Shown here: positions 16,111 through 23,967 of the stretch, in pieces
How positions within the stretch are numbered: the stretch's first letter is position 1
Layout: every line of letters begins with the position of its first letter
Source: Flavobacteriaceae bacterium
GTDB taxonomy: Bacteria > Bacteroidota > Bacteroidia > Flavobacteriales > Flavobacteriaceae
Length of the DNA stretch: 64,000 bases
Reading direction: 5' to 3'
Assembly: GCA_002746415.1 (NCBI GenBank)
Contig: NVXD01000022.1
Location: forward strand, 1 to 64,000
Notes under the pieces: generated by a model
The model's database searches: none
What the model was told of the DNA's origin: nothing
The model's input: only the letters and a program-made list of their open reading frames with translations
Position numbers and translations under genes: made by a program

Positions 16111-17289
16111 ATGTATAACGTTAACGAAAAAGGATATTACGGTGAATTTGGCGGGGCTTTTATTCCTGAAATGCTCTATCCAAACGTAGAACATCTAAGG
16201 CAACGCTATCTTGAAATAATGGCAGAACCTTCTTTTAAAGAAGAGTTTGACCAATTGTTAAAGGACTATGTAGGTAGGCCTTCGCCTCTTTACTTTGCAA
16301 AAAGATTGTCGCAAAAATACAATACCAAAATATATCTAAAACGGGAAGACCTTAACCATACTGGTGCCCATAAGATAAATAATACAATAGGCCAGATATT
16401 AATGGCCAAACGCCTTGGCAAAAAACGAATTATAGCCGAAACAGGAGCTGGGCAACACGGTGTGGCTACAGCAACAGTTTGTGCACTAATGGGCATAGTA
16501 TGTATTGTTTATATGGGTGAAATTGATATTGCAAGACAGGCACCCAATGTTGCTCGTATGAAAATGCTAGGGGCAGAAGTAAGACCCGCACTTTCTGGCA
16601 GTAAAACCTTGAAAGATGCTACAAATGAAGCCATTAGAGATTGGATTAACAATCCTGTAGACACACATTATATTATTGGATCTGCCATTGGCCCACACCC
16701 ATATCCAGATATGGTTACTCGGTTTCAATCTATTATTTCTGAAGAAATTAAATGGCAATTAAAAGAAAAAGAAGGCAAAGAAAACCCTGATTATGTGGTG
16801 GCCTGCGTTGGTGGTGGCAGCAATGCTGCTGGAGCCTTTTATCATTATCTACATGAAGAAAAAGTAGGTCTTATAGCGGTTGAAGCAGCAGGGAAAGGTA
16901 TCGATACGGGGCAAAGTGCCGCAACATCGATTTTAGGGAAAGTCGGCATTATTCATGGCTGCAAAACCCTATTAATGCAGACTGATGACGGACAAATCAC
17001 AGAACCTTATTCTATTTCAGCAGGCTTGGATTATCCTGGTGTTGGACCCATGCATGCCCATTTATGCACATCTGGCCGAGGGGAATTTATTTCCATTACG
17101 GATGATGAGGCAATGCAAGCGGGATTAATGCTGACAAAATTAGAAGGGATTATTCCTGCAATTGAATCATCACACGCATTTGCCATTTTTGAAAATAGAA
17201 AATTTAATCCAGATGATGTAGTTGTTGTGAGCTTATCAGGCCGCGGGGACAAGGATTTACAAAATTATATAGATTATTTTAAATTGTAA
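16111..17289 (+). CDS. trpB: Tryptophan synthase beta subunit
   Basis: A 392-aa PLP enzyme joining indole and serine. It begins [20 protein letters not shown]; the PLP Lys is in [14 protein letters not shown] (near residue 87), followed by [20 protein letters not shown], the phosphate loop [16 protein letters not shown] and GRGDKDLQ near the end. Standard TrpB1 length, hence a partner for TrpA. Normally trpA would follow directly; here a GIY-YIG element lies between. Confidence 0.98.
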   Translation: MYNVNEKGYYGEFGGAFIPEMLYPNVEHLRQRYLEIMAEPSFKEEFDQLLKDYVGRPSPLYFAKRLSQKYNTKIYLKREDLNHTGAHKINNTIGQILMAKRLGKKRIIAETGAGQHGVATATVCALMGIVCIVYMGEIDIARQAPNVARMKMLGAEVRPALSGSKTLKDATNEAIRDWINNPVDTHYIIGSAIGPHPYPDMVTRFQSIISEEIKWQLKEKEGKENPDYVVACVGGGSNAAGAFYHYLHEEKVGLIAVEAAGKGIDTGQSAATSILGKVGIIHGCKTLLMQTDDGQITEPYSISAGLDYPGVGPMHAHLCTSGRGEFISITDDEAMQAGLMLTKLEGIIPAIESSHAFAIFENRKFNPDDVVVVSLSGRGDKDLQNYIDYFKL

Positions 17290-17295
17290 TCTTAT

Positions 17296-17322
17296 GTCAT
17301 TCCGGCGTAGGCAGGAATCCAT
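17296..17322 (+). repeat. Left inverted repeat of the GIY-YIG element
   Basis: GTCATTCCGGCG followed by TAGGCAGGAATCCAT; ATTCC and GGAAT also allow a hairpin inside the repeat. Matches the right repeat in 24 of 27 positions when inverted. Confidence 0.8.
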
Positions 17323-17329
17323 AACCATC

Positions 17330-17631
17330 ATGTATAAAACTGTTCATCAATATTATGTTTACATTTTTACCAATAAAAAGAATGGAACACTTTATATAGG
17401 AATGACCAATGATTTAGAAAGAAGGGTTTTTGAGCATAAAAAGAAATTGGTTGATGGGTTTACAAAAAGGTATGATTTAGACAATTTGGTTTATTTTGAA
17501 ACCTATCAATATGTGAATGACGCTATTTTAAGAGAAAAGCGCTTAAAAAATGGAAACGTCAATGGAAAATAAATTTAATAATAGAAGACAATCCCAATTG
17601 GAATGATTTAGCTGATGATTGGTTGGATTAA
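17330..17631 (+). pseudogene. GIY-YIG nuclease-like gene with shifted frame (UPF0213)
   Basis: A small GIY-YIG protein starting MYKTVHQYYVYIFTNKKNGT at 17330; YVYIF and LYIGMTNDLERRVFEHKKKL are the GIY-YIG core with the conserved Arg, and VDGFTKRYDLDNLVYFETY follows. The frame breaks after LREKRLK at a run of six A (near 17547-17553) and ends at 17572. In the -1 frame the family C-terminus KKWKRQWKINLI...NWNDLADD continues to TAA at 17629-17631, giving about 100 aa. The break is at A AAA AAT, a classical -1 slippery heptamer, so it is either a homopolymer mutation, a sequencing error or programmed frameshifting. An upstream ATG at 17294 reads through the repeat and is less likely. Confidence 0.75.
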
Positions 17632-17632
17632 A

Positions 17633-17659
17633 ATGGATTCCCGCCTCCGCAGGAATGAC
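17633..17659 (-). repeat. Right inverted repeat of the GIY-YIG element
   Basis: Plus strand ATGGATTCCCGCC then TCCGCAGGAATGAC; inverted copy of 17296-17322. It lies between the nuclease stop and trpA. Confidence 0.8.
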
Positions 17660-17672
17660 AAAATAAAAAAAT

Positions 17673-18437
17673 ATGAACAGCATACAACGTAAACTTCAAG
17701 CAGATCAAAAGCTTTTGTCCATTTACTTTACCGCTGGGTACCCCAAGCTAAATGACACAGTACAAATCATTCAAGATTTGGAGAAAAATGGAGTGGATAT
17801 GATTGAAATCGGGCTGCCTTTCAGTGATCCTTTGGCCGATGGCCCTACCATTCAAGAAAGTTCTACTACTGCCCTAAAAAATGGAATGACCACAGAAATT
17901 CTATTTGACCAATTAAAAGATATTCGGAAATCTGTTTCAATTCCCCTGATTATAATGGGATACTTTAATCCTATGTTTCAATATGGCATGGAAACGTTTT
18001 GTAAAAAATGTGAAGAAATTGGAATTAACGGACTTATTATCCCTGATCTTCCTTTGGATGTGTATCAAGAGGATTATGAGTCAATTTTTAAAAAACATGG
18101 CCTCCTCAATGTATTTTTAATTACTCCTCAAACCAGCGATGCCCGTATCCGTCAAATTGACGAGGCATCAGATGGATTCATCTATATGGTAAGTTCCGCA
18201 AGCACTACTGGCACAAAAGAAGGCTTTGGTTCCGAACAGCAAGAATATTTTAATCGGATAGCATCTTTAAAACTAAAAAACCCACAAATTGTTGGTTTTG
18301 GCATTAGCAATTCAGATACATTTAAGCAAGCCACTTCTCATGCAAAAGGGGCCATTATAGGCTCAGCTTTCATTAAACATGTATCAAAAAATGGGGTCAC
18401 TAAGCTTGATAGCTTTGTAAAAGGAATAAGAGCGTAA
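17673..18437 (+). CDS. trpA: Tryptophan synthase alpha subunit
   Basis: A 254-aa TIM-barrel enzyme that cleaves indole-3-glycerol phosphate and channels indole to TrpB. Motifs: LSIYFTAGYPKLNDTVQI, DMIEIGLPFSDPLADGPTIQ (catalytic Glu in IEIG), IIMGYFNPMFQYG, GLIIPDLPLDVYQ (catalytic Asp), FIYMVSSASTTGTK and VGFGISNSDTF, AIIGSAFIK. Length slightly short but complete. Last gene of the operon; no strong terminator is visible in the 209 bp that follow. Confidence 0.97.
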   Translation: MNSIQRKLQADQKLLSIYFTAGYPKLNDTVQIIQDLEKNGVDMIEIGLPFSDPLADGPTIQESSTTALKNGMTTEILFDQLKDIRKSVSIPLIIMGYFNPMFQYGMETFCKKCEEIGINGLIIPDLPLDVYQEDYESIFKKHGLLNVFLITPQTSDARIRQIDEASDGFIYMVSSASTTGTKEGFGSEQQEYFNRIASLKLKNPQIVGFGISNSDTFKQATSHAKGAIIGSAFIKHVSKNGVTKLDSFVKGIRA

Positions 18438-18646
18438 TCATTTATATTATCTCTAAATTGGAATAAGGCCAATGGATTAGTTAGAAATATTTCCATATGA
18501 ATTCCCATGTCTTCTTTTCCTTCGAAAATTGGCGTTCTAATTAAAAAAAGTGTTCCAAAAGTGAAATTTGGTCTAACAACATTGTATGCGTATTCTTATC
18601 ACTTGAATCCAAATATTTATTTACCTTAGAACATCAAAAAAAATCA

Positions 18647-20143
18647 ATGAAGAAAATCACTTTTTTCCTATTCCTTCTTATAAGCTTCTTTATTCATGCT
18701 CAAGATTCAGTTCAATTAAAATCTCAAGTTCGACATACTATTGATGAATTACGAGATTTTATTTCTATTCCAAATGATGCATTGGAACATGCAGACATCA
18801 ATAGAAACCTTACGTGGCTTGCCCAAAAATTCAATGAAAGAGGCTTTAACACTTCTTCCTTGCCTACGGAAGGAGAGTCTTTATTTTTTGCATCCTTTCC
18901 CGTGGAGGACAACAAACCAACCATACTTTTTTATATGCATTTTGATGGGCAAGCTGTAGCTCCAGATAAATGGAACCAATCCAATCCATATAAAGTGGAA
19001 TTAAAAGAAGCTGATGGCGATCAATGGAGCACCTTACCCTTTTCAGAATTGGATACAGATATTAATTATGATTGGCGCTTGTTTGGTCGTTCTACATCAG
19101 ATGACAAAGGTCCTATTGTCATGTTTCTTAATGCTATAGACTTATTAAAAAAGAACAACAAAACCATTCCCTTTAATGTAAAAGTTATTTTAGATAGTGA
19201 GGAAGAAAAAGGGAGTAAACCACTACCTAAAGCCGTAAAGGAATATAGAGAATTATTAGAAGCAGATTTTTTGGTTATCAATGATGGTCCGGTACATATT
19301 TCTGGCAAACCAACCATTGTATATGGTTGCAGAGGCATCACTACACTGTCGCTTACAACTCATGGCCCTGCAAAACCTCAACATAGCGGCCATTATGGCA
19401 ATTACGCTCCAAATCCAGGATTTCAATTGGCACAGGTGTTGGCAAGTATGAAGGATACCGATGGCAGAGTTTTAATTCCTGGATATTACGACGGCATTAC
19501 TTTGGATGAAAATACCATGACTATATTAAAAAGTGTTCCTGATGATGAGGCTACTATAAAAAACCAATTACAAATAAAAACCGCTGAAAAAGTAGGAGGA
19601 TTTTACCAAGAATCACTTCAATATCCTTCATTAAACGTTAGAGGCCTTGCTTCTGGGTGGGTAGGTGAAAAAGCCCGTACTATTGTTCCAGAAAGTGCTA
19701 CTGCAGAGCTAGATATTCGATTAGTTCCAGAAACAAAGGGTAGCCGATTAAAAAATCTGGTTAAAACACACATCAAAAATCAAGGATATCATATAATTGA
19801 TAGTATTCCCACTAAAGCAGAACGTCTTGCACATGATAAAATAATGACCATTACAGAAAAAGGGGTAACGGATGCCTTTAGAACTGATTTGGACAATCCT
19901 TACGGCCAATTTTTAAAAGATGTCTTAAGTACTACTTTTGATGAGGAAGTGGTACAAATACGTATTATGGGTGGCACGGTGCCTATTGCTTCCTTTATCA
20001 ATGAGTTGGAAATCCCCGCTTTTATTGTACCTATGGTCAACGCAGACAATAATCAGCACAGTCCTAATGAGAACCTTAAAATTGGTCAGATTGCTTATGG
20101 AATTCAGGTGTTTTATGGAATTCTTAGCACAGAAATCAAATAA
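18647..20143 (+). CDS. Secreted M20 family metallopeptidase
   Basis: A 498-aa protein with signal peptide (MKKITFFLFLLISFFIHAQ) and an M20/M28-type di-zinc peptidase domain. Ligands visible are His in ILFYMHFDGQAV, Asp in GRSTSDDKGPIVMFLN (shared ligand), the Glu pair in ILDSEEEKGSKPL, Asp in LVINDGPVHI and His in NADNNQHSPNENL. A dimerisation domain is inserted in the middle (about 230-370, starting YGCRGITTLSLTTHGPA). It would hydrolyse a peptide or N-acyl amino acid in the periplasm or outside; substrate unknown. Its own unit, 209 bp after trpA. Confidence 0.9.
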   Translation: MKKITFFLFLLISFFIHAQDSVQLKSQVRHTIDELRDFISIPNDALEHADINRNLTWLAQKFNERGFNTSSLPTEGESLFFASFPVEDNKPTILFYMHFDGQAVAPDKWNQSNPYKVELKEADGDQWSTLPFSELDTDINYDWRLFGRSTSDDKGPIVMFLNAIDLLKKNNKTIPFNVKVILDSEEEKGSKPLPKAVKEYRELLEADFLVINDGPVHISGKPTIVYGCRGITTLSLTTHGPAKPQHSGHYGNYAPNPGFQLAQVLASMKDTDGRVLIPGYYDGITLDENTMTILKSVPDDEATIKNQLQIKTAEKVGGFYQESLQYPSLNVRGLASGWVGEKARTIVPESATAELDIRLVPETKGSRLKNLVKTHIKNQGYHIIDSIPTKAERLAHDKIMTITEKGVTDAFRTDLDNPYGQFLKDVLSTTFDEEVVQIRIMGGTVPIASFINELEIPAFIVPMVNADNNQHSPNENLKIGQIAYGIQVFYGILSTEIK

Positions 20144-20225
20144 ATTAGGCCTAGAAAAACGTAAAAAGCATTCATAAAAAAACTAATCCTTTTATTACAG
20201 TTCAATTCTAAGTTTCAACTCCCTT

Positions 20226-20257
20226 GTTGGACTAAAATTCATAAATTTTAGTCCAAC
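20226..20257. repeat. Perfect 14-bp inverted repeat after the M20 gene
   Basis: GTTGGACTAAAATT and AATTTTAGTCCAAC separated by CATA. It lies 82 bp after the M20 stop. Only A-rich and short T sequence follows, so it is a weak terminator or an operator; function undecided. Confidence 0.6.
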
Positions 20258-20372
20258 ATAAAATTTTCGTGCTCCAATTTCTGTGATAATCCTTACATTT
20301 AAGAAGTGAACAATTCTTATAACACTATTGTTATTGAAACATTTATTGACAAAATAAAAAACCACCACTACT

Positions 20373-21839
20373 ATGAGTAAACCAAAATCTAAACAATCGG
20401 GTAAATCCCGAAGGTCATTTATAAAAAAAGGAGCAATGGCTTCTTCAATTCTTTTTGTACCAAGACATGTACTTGGAGGTGTTGGTTATACCGCACCTAG
20501 TGACCGGTTACATTTGGCTGCCATCGGAGCGGGTGGAAAAGGAAAGAGTGATATCCTCAACGCTTCTGTAAATGGTAGAGAAAGAGTGGTTGCTCTTTGT
20601 GATGTAGACTTTTCTGGATCAGCCAAAGGTTCTATTGAAAATTTTCCAAAAGCAAAACTATTTGATGATTATAGAAGGATGTTGGATAAAGTAAAGCATA
20701 TTGATGCCGTTACTATTTCCACTCCCGATCATATTCATGGTCCTGCCGCTGCTTATGCCATGGAGCGTGGCATTCATGTTTATGTCCAAAAACCAATGAC
20801 CCACAATATTCGGGAAGCACGTATGCTTACTGAAATGGCCCGAGAGAAAAACATTGTGACCCAAATGGGAAACCAAGGAGGGTCAAATCCTCTTCTGGGT
20901 ATGGTACAAAAATGGGTAGATTCTGGTGTATTGGGTAAAATATCTAAAGTACAAGTATGGACCAATAGGCCTGTATGGCCACAAGGTGGTGCTATGGCAG
21001 AACCTAATGAAAGTCTAAAACCCAAAGATTTAAACTGGGATTTATGGATGGGACCAGCTGCATACAAACCTTATACTCCTAATTTACATCCATTTAGTTG
21101 GAGAGGTTGGTGGGATTATGGAACAGGAGCACTTGGTGATGTAGGTTGCCACCTAATAGACATTCCTTTTAGAACACTTGGATTAAAATACCCTACTGCT
21201 GCTGAATGTAGTGTTGGTTCTGTATTTTCCCAAATGTGGAGTCCAGATTACAATCCAGAAGGATGCCCTGCTTCTTCTTTCATTACCCTTAATTTTGGCG
21301 CTACCGATAAAAGTAAATCTCCTATAGAAATGACATGGAGTGATGGCGGAATACGACCATCTCACCCAGATATTATCCCTGCAGATCATGATATAGGAGG
21401 AAATAATAGTAGTAATGGTGTTTTGATTATTGGAGAGAAAGGAATTATTTCCACAAACATCAATGACAGTTCTCCCTTAATGCCTAAACTATATCTTAAC
21501 GATGGTACTACGGATTTTGGTCCTGTTGTAGAAACAAGTGAAGAACCAGAATACGGTCACCAACGCAAATGGGTGGATGCTTGTAAAGCAGGTTTTAATA
21601 GTCCTGAGCATCTTGGTTTGACTTCTTCATTTGACTACGCAGGCCCTATGACAGAAACTGTTTTAATGGGTAATCTTGCTATTCGTAGTTATATGCTTAG
21701 AAAAGAGAATGGTGATGGCAATATGGATTTTTACGCCCGTAAAAAATTACTGTGGGATGGTGAAAACATGAGAATCACCAATCAAGAAGAAGCTAATCAA
21801 TTTGTAACAAGAACCTACAGAGAAGGCTGGAAAATGTAA
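20373..21839 (+). CDS. Tat-exported Gfo/Idh/MocA family oxidoreductase
   Basis: A 488-aa NAD(P)-dependent oxidoreductase. The N-terminus has a twin-arginine motif SRRSFIKKGAMASSILFVP, so it is exported folded, as with many Bacteroidota and Planctomycetes members. The Rossmann domain begins RLHLAAIGAGGKGKSDI; VVALCDVDFSGSA binds the nucleotide, and YVQKPMTHNIREARML holds the conserved EKP-like Lys (QKP here). The C-terminal domain has WWDYGTGALGDVGCHLIDIP with catalytic-region His. Likely acts on a sugar or inositol derivative in the periplasm; substrate unknown. Monocistronic with a strong terminator downstream. Confidence 0.9.
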   Translation: MSKPKSKQSGKSRRSFIKKGAMASSILFVPRHVLGGVGYTAPSDRLHLAAIGAGGKGKSDILNASVNGRERVVALCDVDFSGSAKGSIENFPKAKLFDDYRRMLDKVKHIDAVTISTPDHIHGPAAAYAMERGIHVYVQKPMTHNIREARMLTEMAREKNIVTQMGNQGGSNPLLGMVQKWVDSGVLGKISKVQVWTNRPVWPQGGAMAEPNESLKPKDLNWDLWMGPAAYKPYTPNLHPFSWRGWWDYGTGALGDVGCHLIDIPFRTLGLKYPTAAECSVGSVFSQMWSPDYNPEGCPASSFITLNFGATDKSKSPIEMTWSDGGIRPSHPDIIPADHDIGGNNSSNGVLIIGEKGIISTNINDSSPLMPKLYLNDGTTDFGPVVETSEEPEYGHQRKWVDACKAGFNSPEHLGLTSSFDYAGPMTETVLMGNLAIRSYMLRKENGDGNMDFYARKKLLWDGENMRITNQEEANQFVTRTYREGWKM

Positions 21840-21910
21840 TACTTGGATACCCGGCAATATAAGTATGTGCTGCCATAAAAAATAAAACTTACATACTTTA
21901 GACATAGTCA

Positions 21911-21949
21911 AATCCAAAACTCCTTTCTTTACGGAGTTTTGGATTTTTT
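21911..21949 (+). terminator. Rho-independent terminator after the oxidoreductase
   Basis: AATCCAAAACTCC and GGAGTTTTGGATT form a perfect 13-bp stem with a 9-nt loop and a T run. Confidence 0.9.
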
Positions 21950-22038
21950 ATTGAAGTAATTCAAATAAAATGTCCCCCTATTACAAAATGGTTTCGTCAT
22001 TAGGGTGAATCATTTTATTAATTTAAACAAAAAAAGAA

Positions 22039-22386
22039 ATGAAAGACTTTATGATGATCTTTATCGGAGCCGATTACCAAGAATTAGGGTTATCCCCAGA
22101 AGAAATGCAAACCCGTATGGGAAAATGGTTTACGTGGGGTGGCAAAATGGAAGCTGCAGGTATTCTAAAAGGAGGTGAAGCCCTAGTACCAGTTGCCAAA
22201 TGTATCTCAGGGCCCAACAGAACAGTAACAGATGGCCCGTACACAGAAAGTAAGGAAATTGTTGGAGGCTATTATACCGTAAGTGCCAAAAATGCTGAAG
22301 AAGTAGTGGAAATTGCCCAAGATTTTCCAGATTACGATTTGGGAGGCACTGTTGAAATAAGAGAGATAATGGTGTTTGATAGATGA
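22039..22386 (+). CDS. YCII-related (DGPF) domain protein
   Basis: A 115-aa protein of the DGPF/YCII-like family, with the signature DGPYTESKEIVGGYYTVSA and a C-terminal VEIREIMVFDR. A small ferredoxin-like fold of unknown biochemical role. Its stop codon overlaps the next ATG (ATGA), so it is translationally coupled to an ECF sigma factor; this pairing is the hallmark of ECF42 loci. Start ATG at 22039. Confidence 0.92.
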   Translation: MKDFMMIFIGADYQELGLSPEEMQTRMGKWFTWGGKMEAAGILKGGEALVPVAKCISGPNRTVTDGPYTESKEIVGGYYTVSAKNAEEVVEIAQDFPDYDLGGTVEIREIMVFDR

Positions 22387-23636
22387 TTAAAGAACAAGAA
22401 ATGGACCATCTTTTCCGTCATCAGTACGGAAAGATGGTTTCTATTTTAACACGTATTTTTGGTCTTTCCCATCTTGAAACAATTGAAGATGCGGTACAGG
22501 ATACGTTTTTATTAGCCTCCTTAAAATGGCGAAAAGAAATTCCTGAAAACCCTGAAGCTTGGCTTACAAAAGCTGCAAAAAACCGTGCTATTGATTTATT
22601 GCGAAAAATTAAAGCAGATCAAAACCGTATTGCTAACCTTAGCAGTGGCACATCTTCTATAGCATTTAGCCACTTATTTCTTGAACATGAAATTGAGGAT
22701 AGTCAGCTACGGATGATATTTACCGCTTGTCACCCTATACTAAAACCCCAAGACCAAATTGCCTTCGCACTAAAAACGATAGCGGGGTTTAGTGGAAAAG
22801 AAATTGCATCGGCCTTATTATTAAAGGAGGCTACTATAAAAAAAAGGCTTGCCAGGGCGAGAAAAACAATCAAAGAAAAAGAAATTGTTTTTGAGCTTCC
22901 AGAAGACAACACCATTAAAGATAGATTGCACAGAGTGCATGAAGTAATTTATTTGATTTTTAATGAAGGCTTCCACTCCAACCAAAAAGATTCTCTTATT
23001 CATAAAGATTTATGTGGTGAGGCCATTCGTTTGTGCAAACTTATCCTAAAAAAGACCGAGTACAGAACAGGAGATGGCTATGCACTATTTGCCCTATTAT
23101 GTTTTCATGCCTCGCGTATGGAAAGTAAACTTTCAGCGAGTGGAAAAATAATTGACCTAAAACAGCAAGATAGAAGCTTGTGGTACCAACCTCTTATACA
23201 ATTGGGCAATGATGCCCTATCTACATCTAGAGGGTATGAAGAATTCTCGTCTTATTTTCTAGAAGCTGCCATAGCCCAAGAACATGTATATGCTAAAACT
23301 TTTAAGTCCACTAATTGGCAAAAAATACATGCTTTTTACAAACATTTAAATACGCTACAAGAAACACCATTTTCCCTATTAAATTTGGCTATTGTCTTGT
23401 TGCAATTGAACAAAAACCAAGAAGCCTTAGAAATTCTAAACTCTGTTAATCCTAATGATTTAGAACAAAGAAGTTATTTATACTTTGGCGCAAAGGCAGA
23501 ATATTATAAAAACATTAAAGAAAACACTAAAGCATTGGATTGTATTGATGAAGCCTTGAAAAGGGTAAATAACACTAGTGAAAAAGTATATTTAGAGGAA
23601 AAAAAAATGGAGTTGCAAAACATCCACAAGATATAA
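22383..23636 (+). CDS. ECF42-like RNA polymerase sigma factor with C-terminal TPR-like extension
   Basis: A 417-aa sigma factor: region 2 (about 8-75, with DTFLLASLKWRKE and AWLTKAAKNRAIDLLRKI), region 4 (about 105-160, HPILKPQDQIAFALKTIAGF and helix-turn-helix IASALLLKEATIKKRLARAR), then a long C-terminal helical extension (DUF6596 type, starting RLHRVHEVIYLIFNEGFHS) ending in TPR-like repeats. In ECF42 the extension replaces an anti-sigma factor and is needed for activity; the neighbour DGPF gene is the usual target. The signal is unknown. Start ATG at 22383. Confidence 0.92.
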   Translation: MIKEQEMDHLFRHQYGKMVSILTRIFGLSHLETIEDAVQDTFLLASLKWRKEIPENPEAWLTKAAKNRAIDLLRKIKADQNRIANLSSGTSSIAFSHLFLEHEIEDSQLRMIFTACHPILKPQDQIAFALKTIAGFSGKEIASALLLKEATIKKRLARARKTIKEKEIVFELPEDNTIKDRLHRVHEVIYLIFNEGFHSNQKDSLIHKDLCGEAIRLCKLILKKTEYRTGDGYALFALLCFHASRMESKLSASGKIIDLKQQDRSLWYQPLIQLGNDALSTSRGYEEFSSYFLEAAIAQEHVYAKTFKSTNWQKIHAFYKHLNTLQETPFSLLNLAIVLLQLNKNQEALEILNSVNPNDLEQRSYLYFGAKAEYYKNIKENTKALDCIDEALKRVNNTSEKVYLEEKKMELQNIHKI

Positions 23637-23859
23637 ATATTCTACCTACACCAATCAATATCTTGTCTTTATCCTCAAATTACCCGAACTTGAAACGTAG
23701 TTGGTATCCTGAATAATTTTAAAAAACCAAGATGACAAAAGAAAATCTAATATCATCACTCTGTGCTTTTTACAAATTCAAAACAAGGAGAAAAGCTTGG
23801 AAACGAGGTTTGGGATTATTTTAAAAAGAGTATTAAACTTTGCCTTTATTGTCGGGTTC

Positions 23860-23894
23860 AGATTTCGAACAGCACGCAGTAATGGAGGAATCTC
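23860..23894. repeat. Diverged palindromic repeat
   Basis: AGATTTCGAACAGCACG followed by GGAGGAATCTC; the ends pair in 6 of 7 positions. Opposite orientation to the copy at 23941-23966. Confidence 0.4.
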
Positions 23895-23940
23895 ACCATA
23901 CTATTGAACACCTTTAATTATTAATCCTAAAAACTATCTT

Positions 23941-23966
23941 AGATTTCTCTCTTTAGTGGAAATGAC
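23941..23966. repeat. Palindromic dispersed repeat
   Basis: AGATTTCTCTCTT then TAGTGGAAATGAC; ATTTC/GAAAT inverted. Related to the copies in the trp operon. Confidence 0.5.
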
Positions 23967-23967
23967 A

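Larger units (their letters stand above)
17296..17659 (+). mobile_element. GIY-YIG gene bounded by 27-bp inverted repeats
   Basis: A 364-bp unit inserted between trpB and trpA. Its ends (17296-17322 and 17633-17659) are inverted copies of each other with 24 of 27 positions matching, and the only gene between them is a GIY-YIG nuclease ORF that stops 1 bp before the right repeat. It begins 6 bp after the trpB stop and ends 13 bp before trpA. No target duplication was evident. The unit looks like a small repeat-plus-nuclease element, comparable in logic to REP/RAYT pairs; mobility is an inference. Confidence 0.5.
23637..23967. other. 331-bp gap with repeats and a degraded reading frame
   Basis: Between the convergent ECF42 and TPR genes. 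It holds two palindromic repeats (23860-23894 and 23941-23966) and a 30-codon ORF at 23732-23824 (MTKENLISSLCAFYKFKTRR...). That ORF has no recognised family and looks like a remnant. No terminator hairpin was seen. Confidence 0.45.

Noticed and set aside
17294-17329. Upstream ATG of the GIY-YIG ORF giving MSFRRRQESITI
   Set aside because: It translates the inverted repeat itself; the ATG at 17330 begins the conserved YVYIF core at the usual distance.
20226-20257. Perfect inverted repeat as transposon end
   Set aside because: No second copy or transposase within reach; weak terminator or operator is simpler.
23732-23824. Small ORF MTKENLISSLCAFYKFKTRR in the gap after the ECF42 gene
   Set aside because: Only 30 codons, no recognised family and no promoter or start signal; more likely a remnant or chance.
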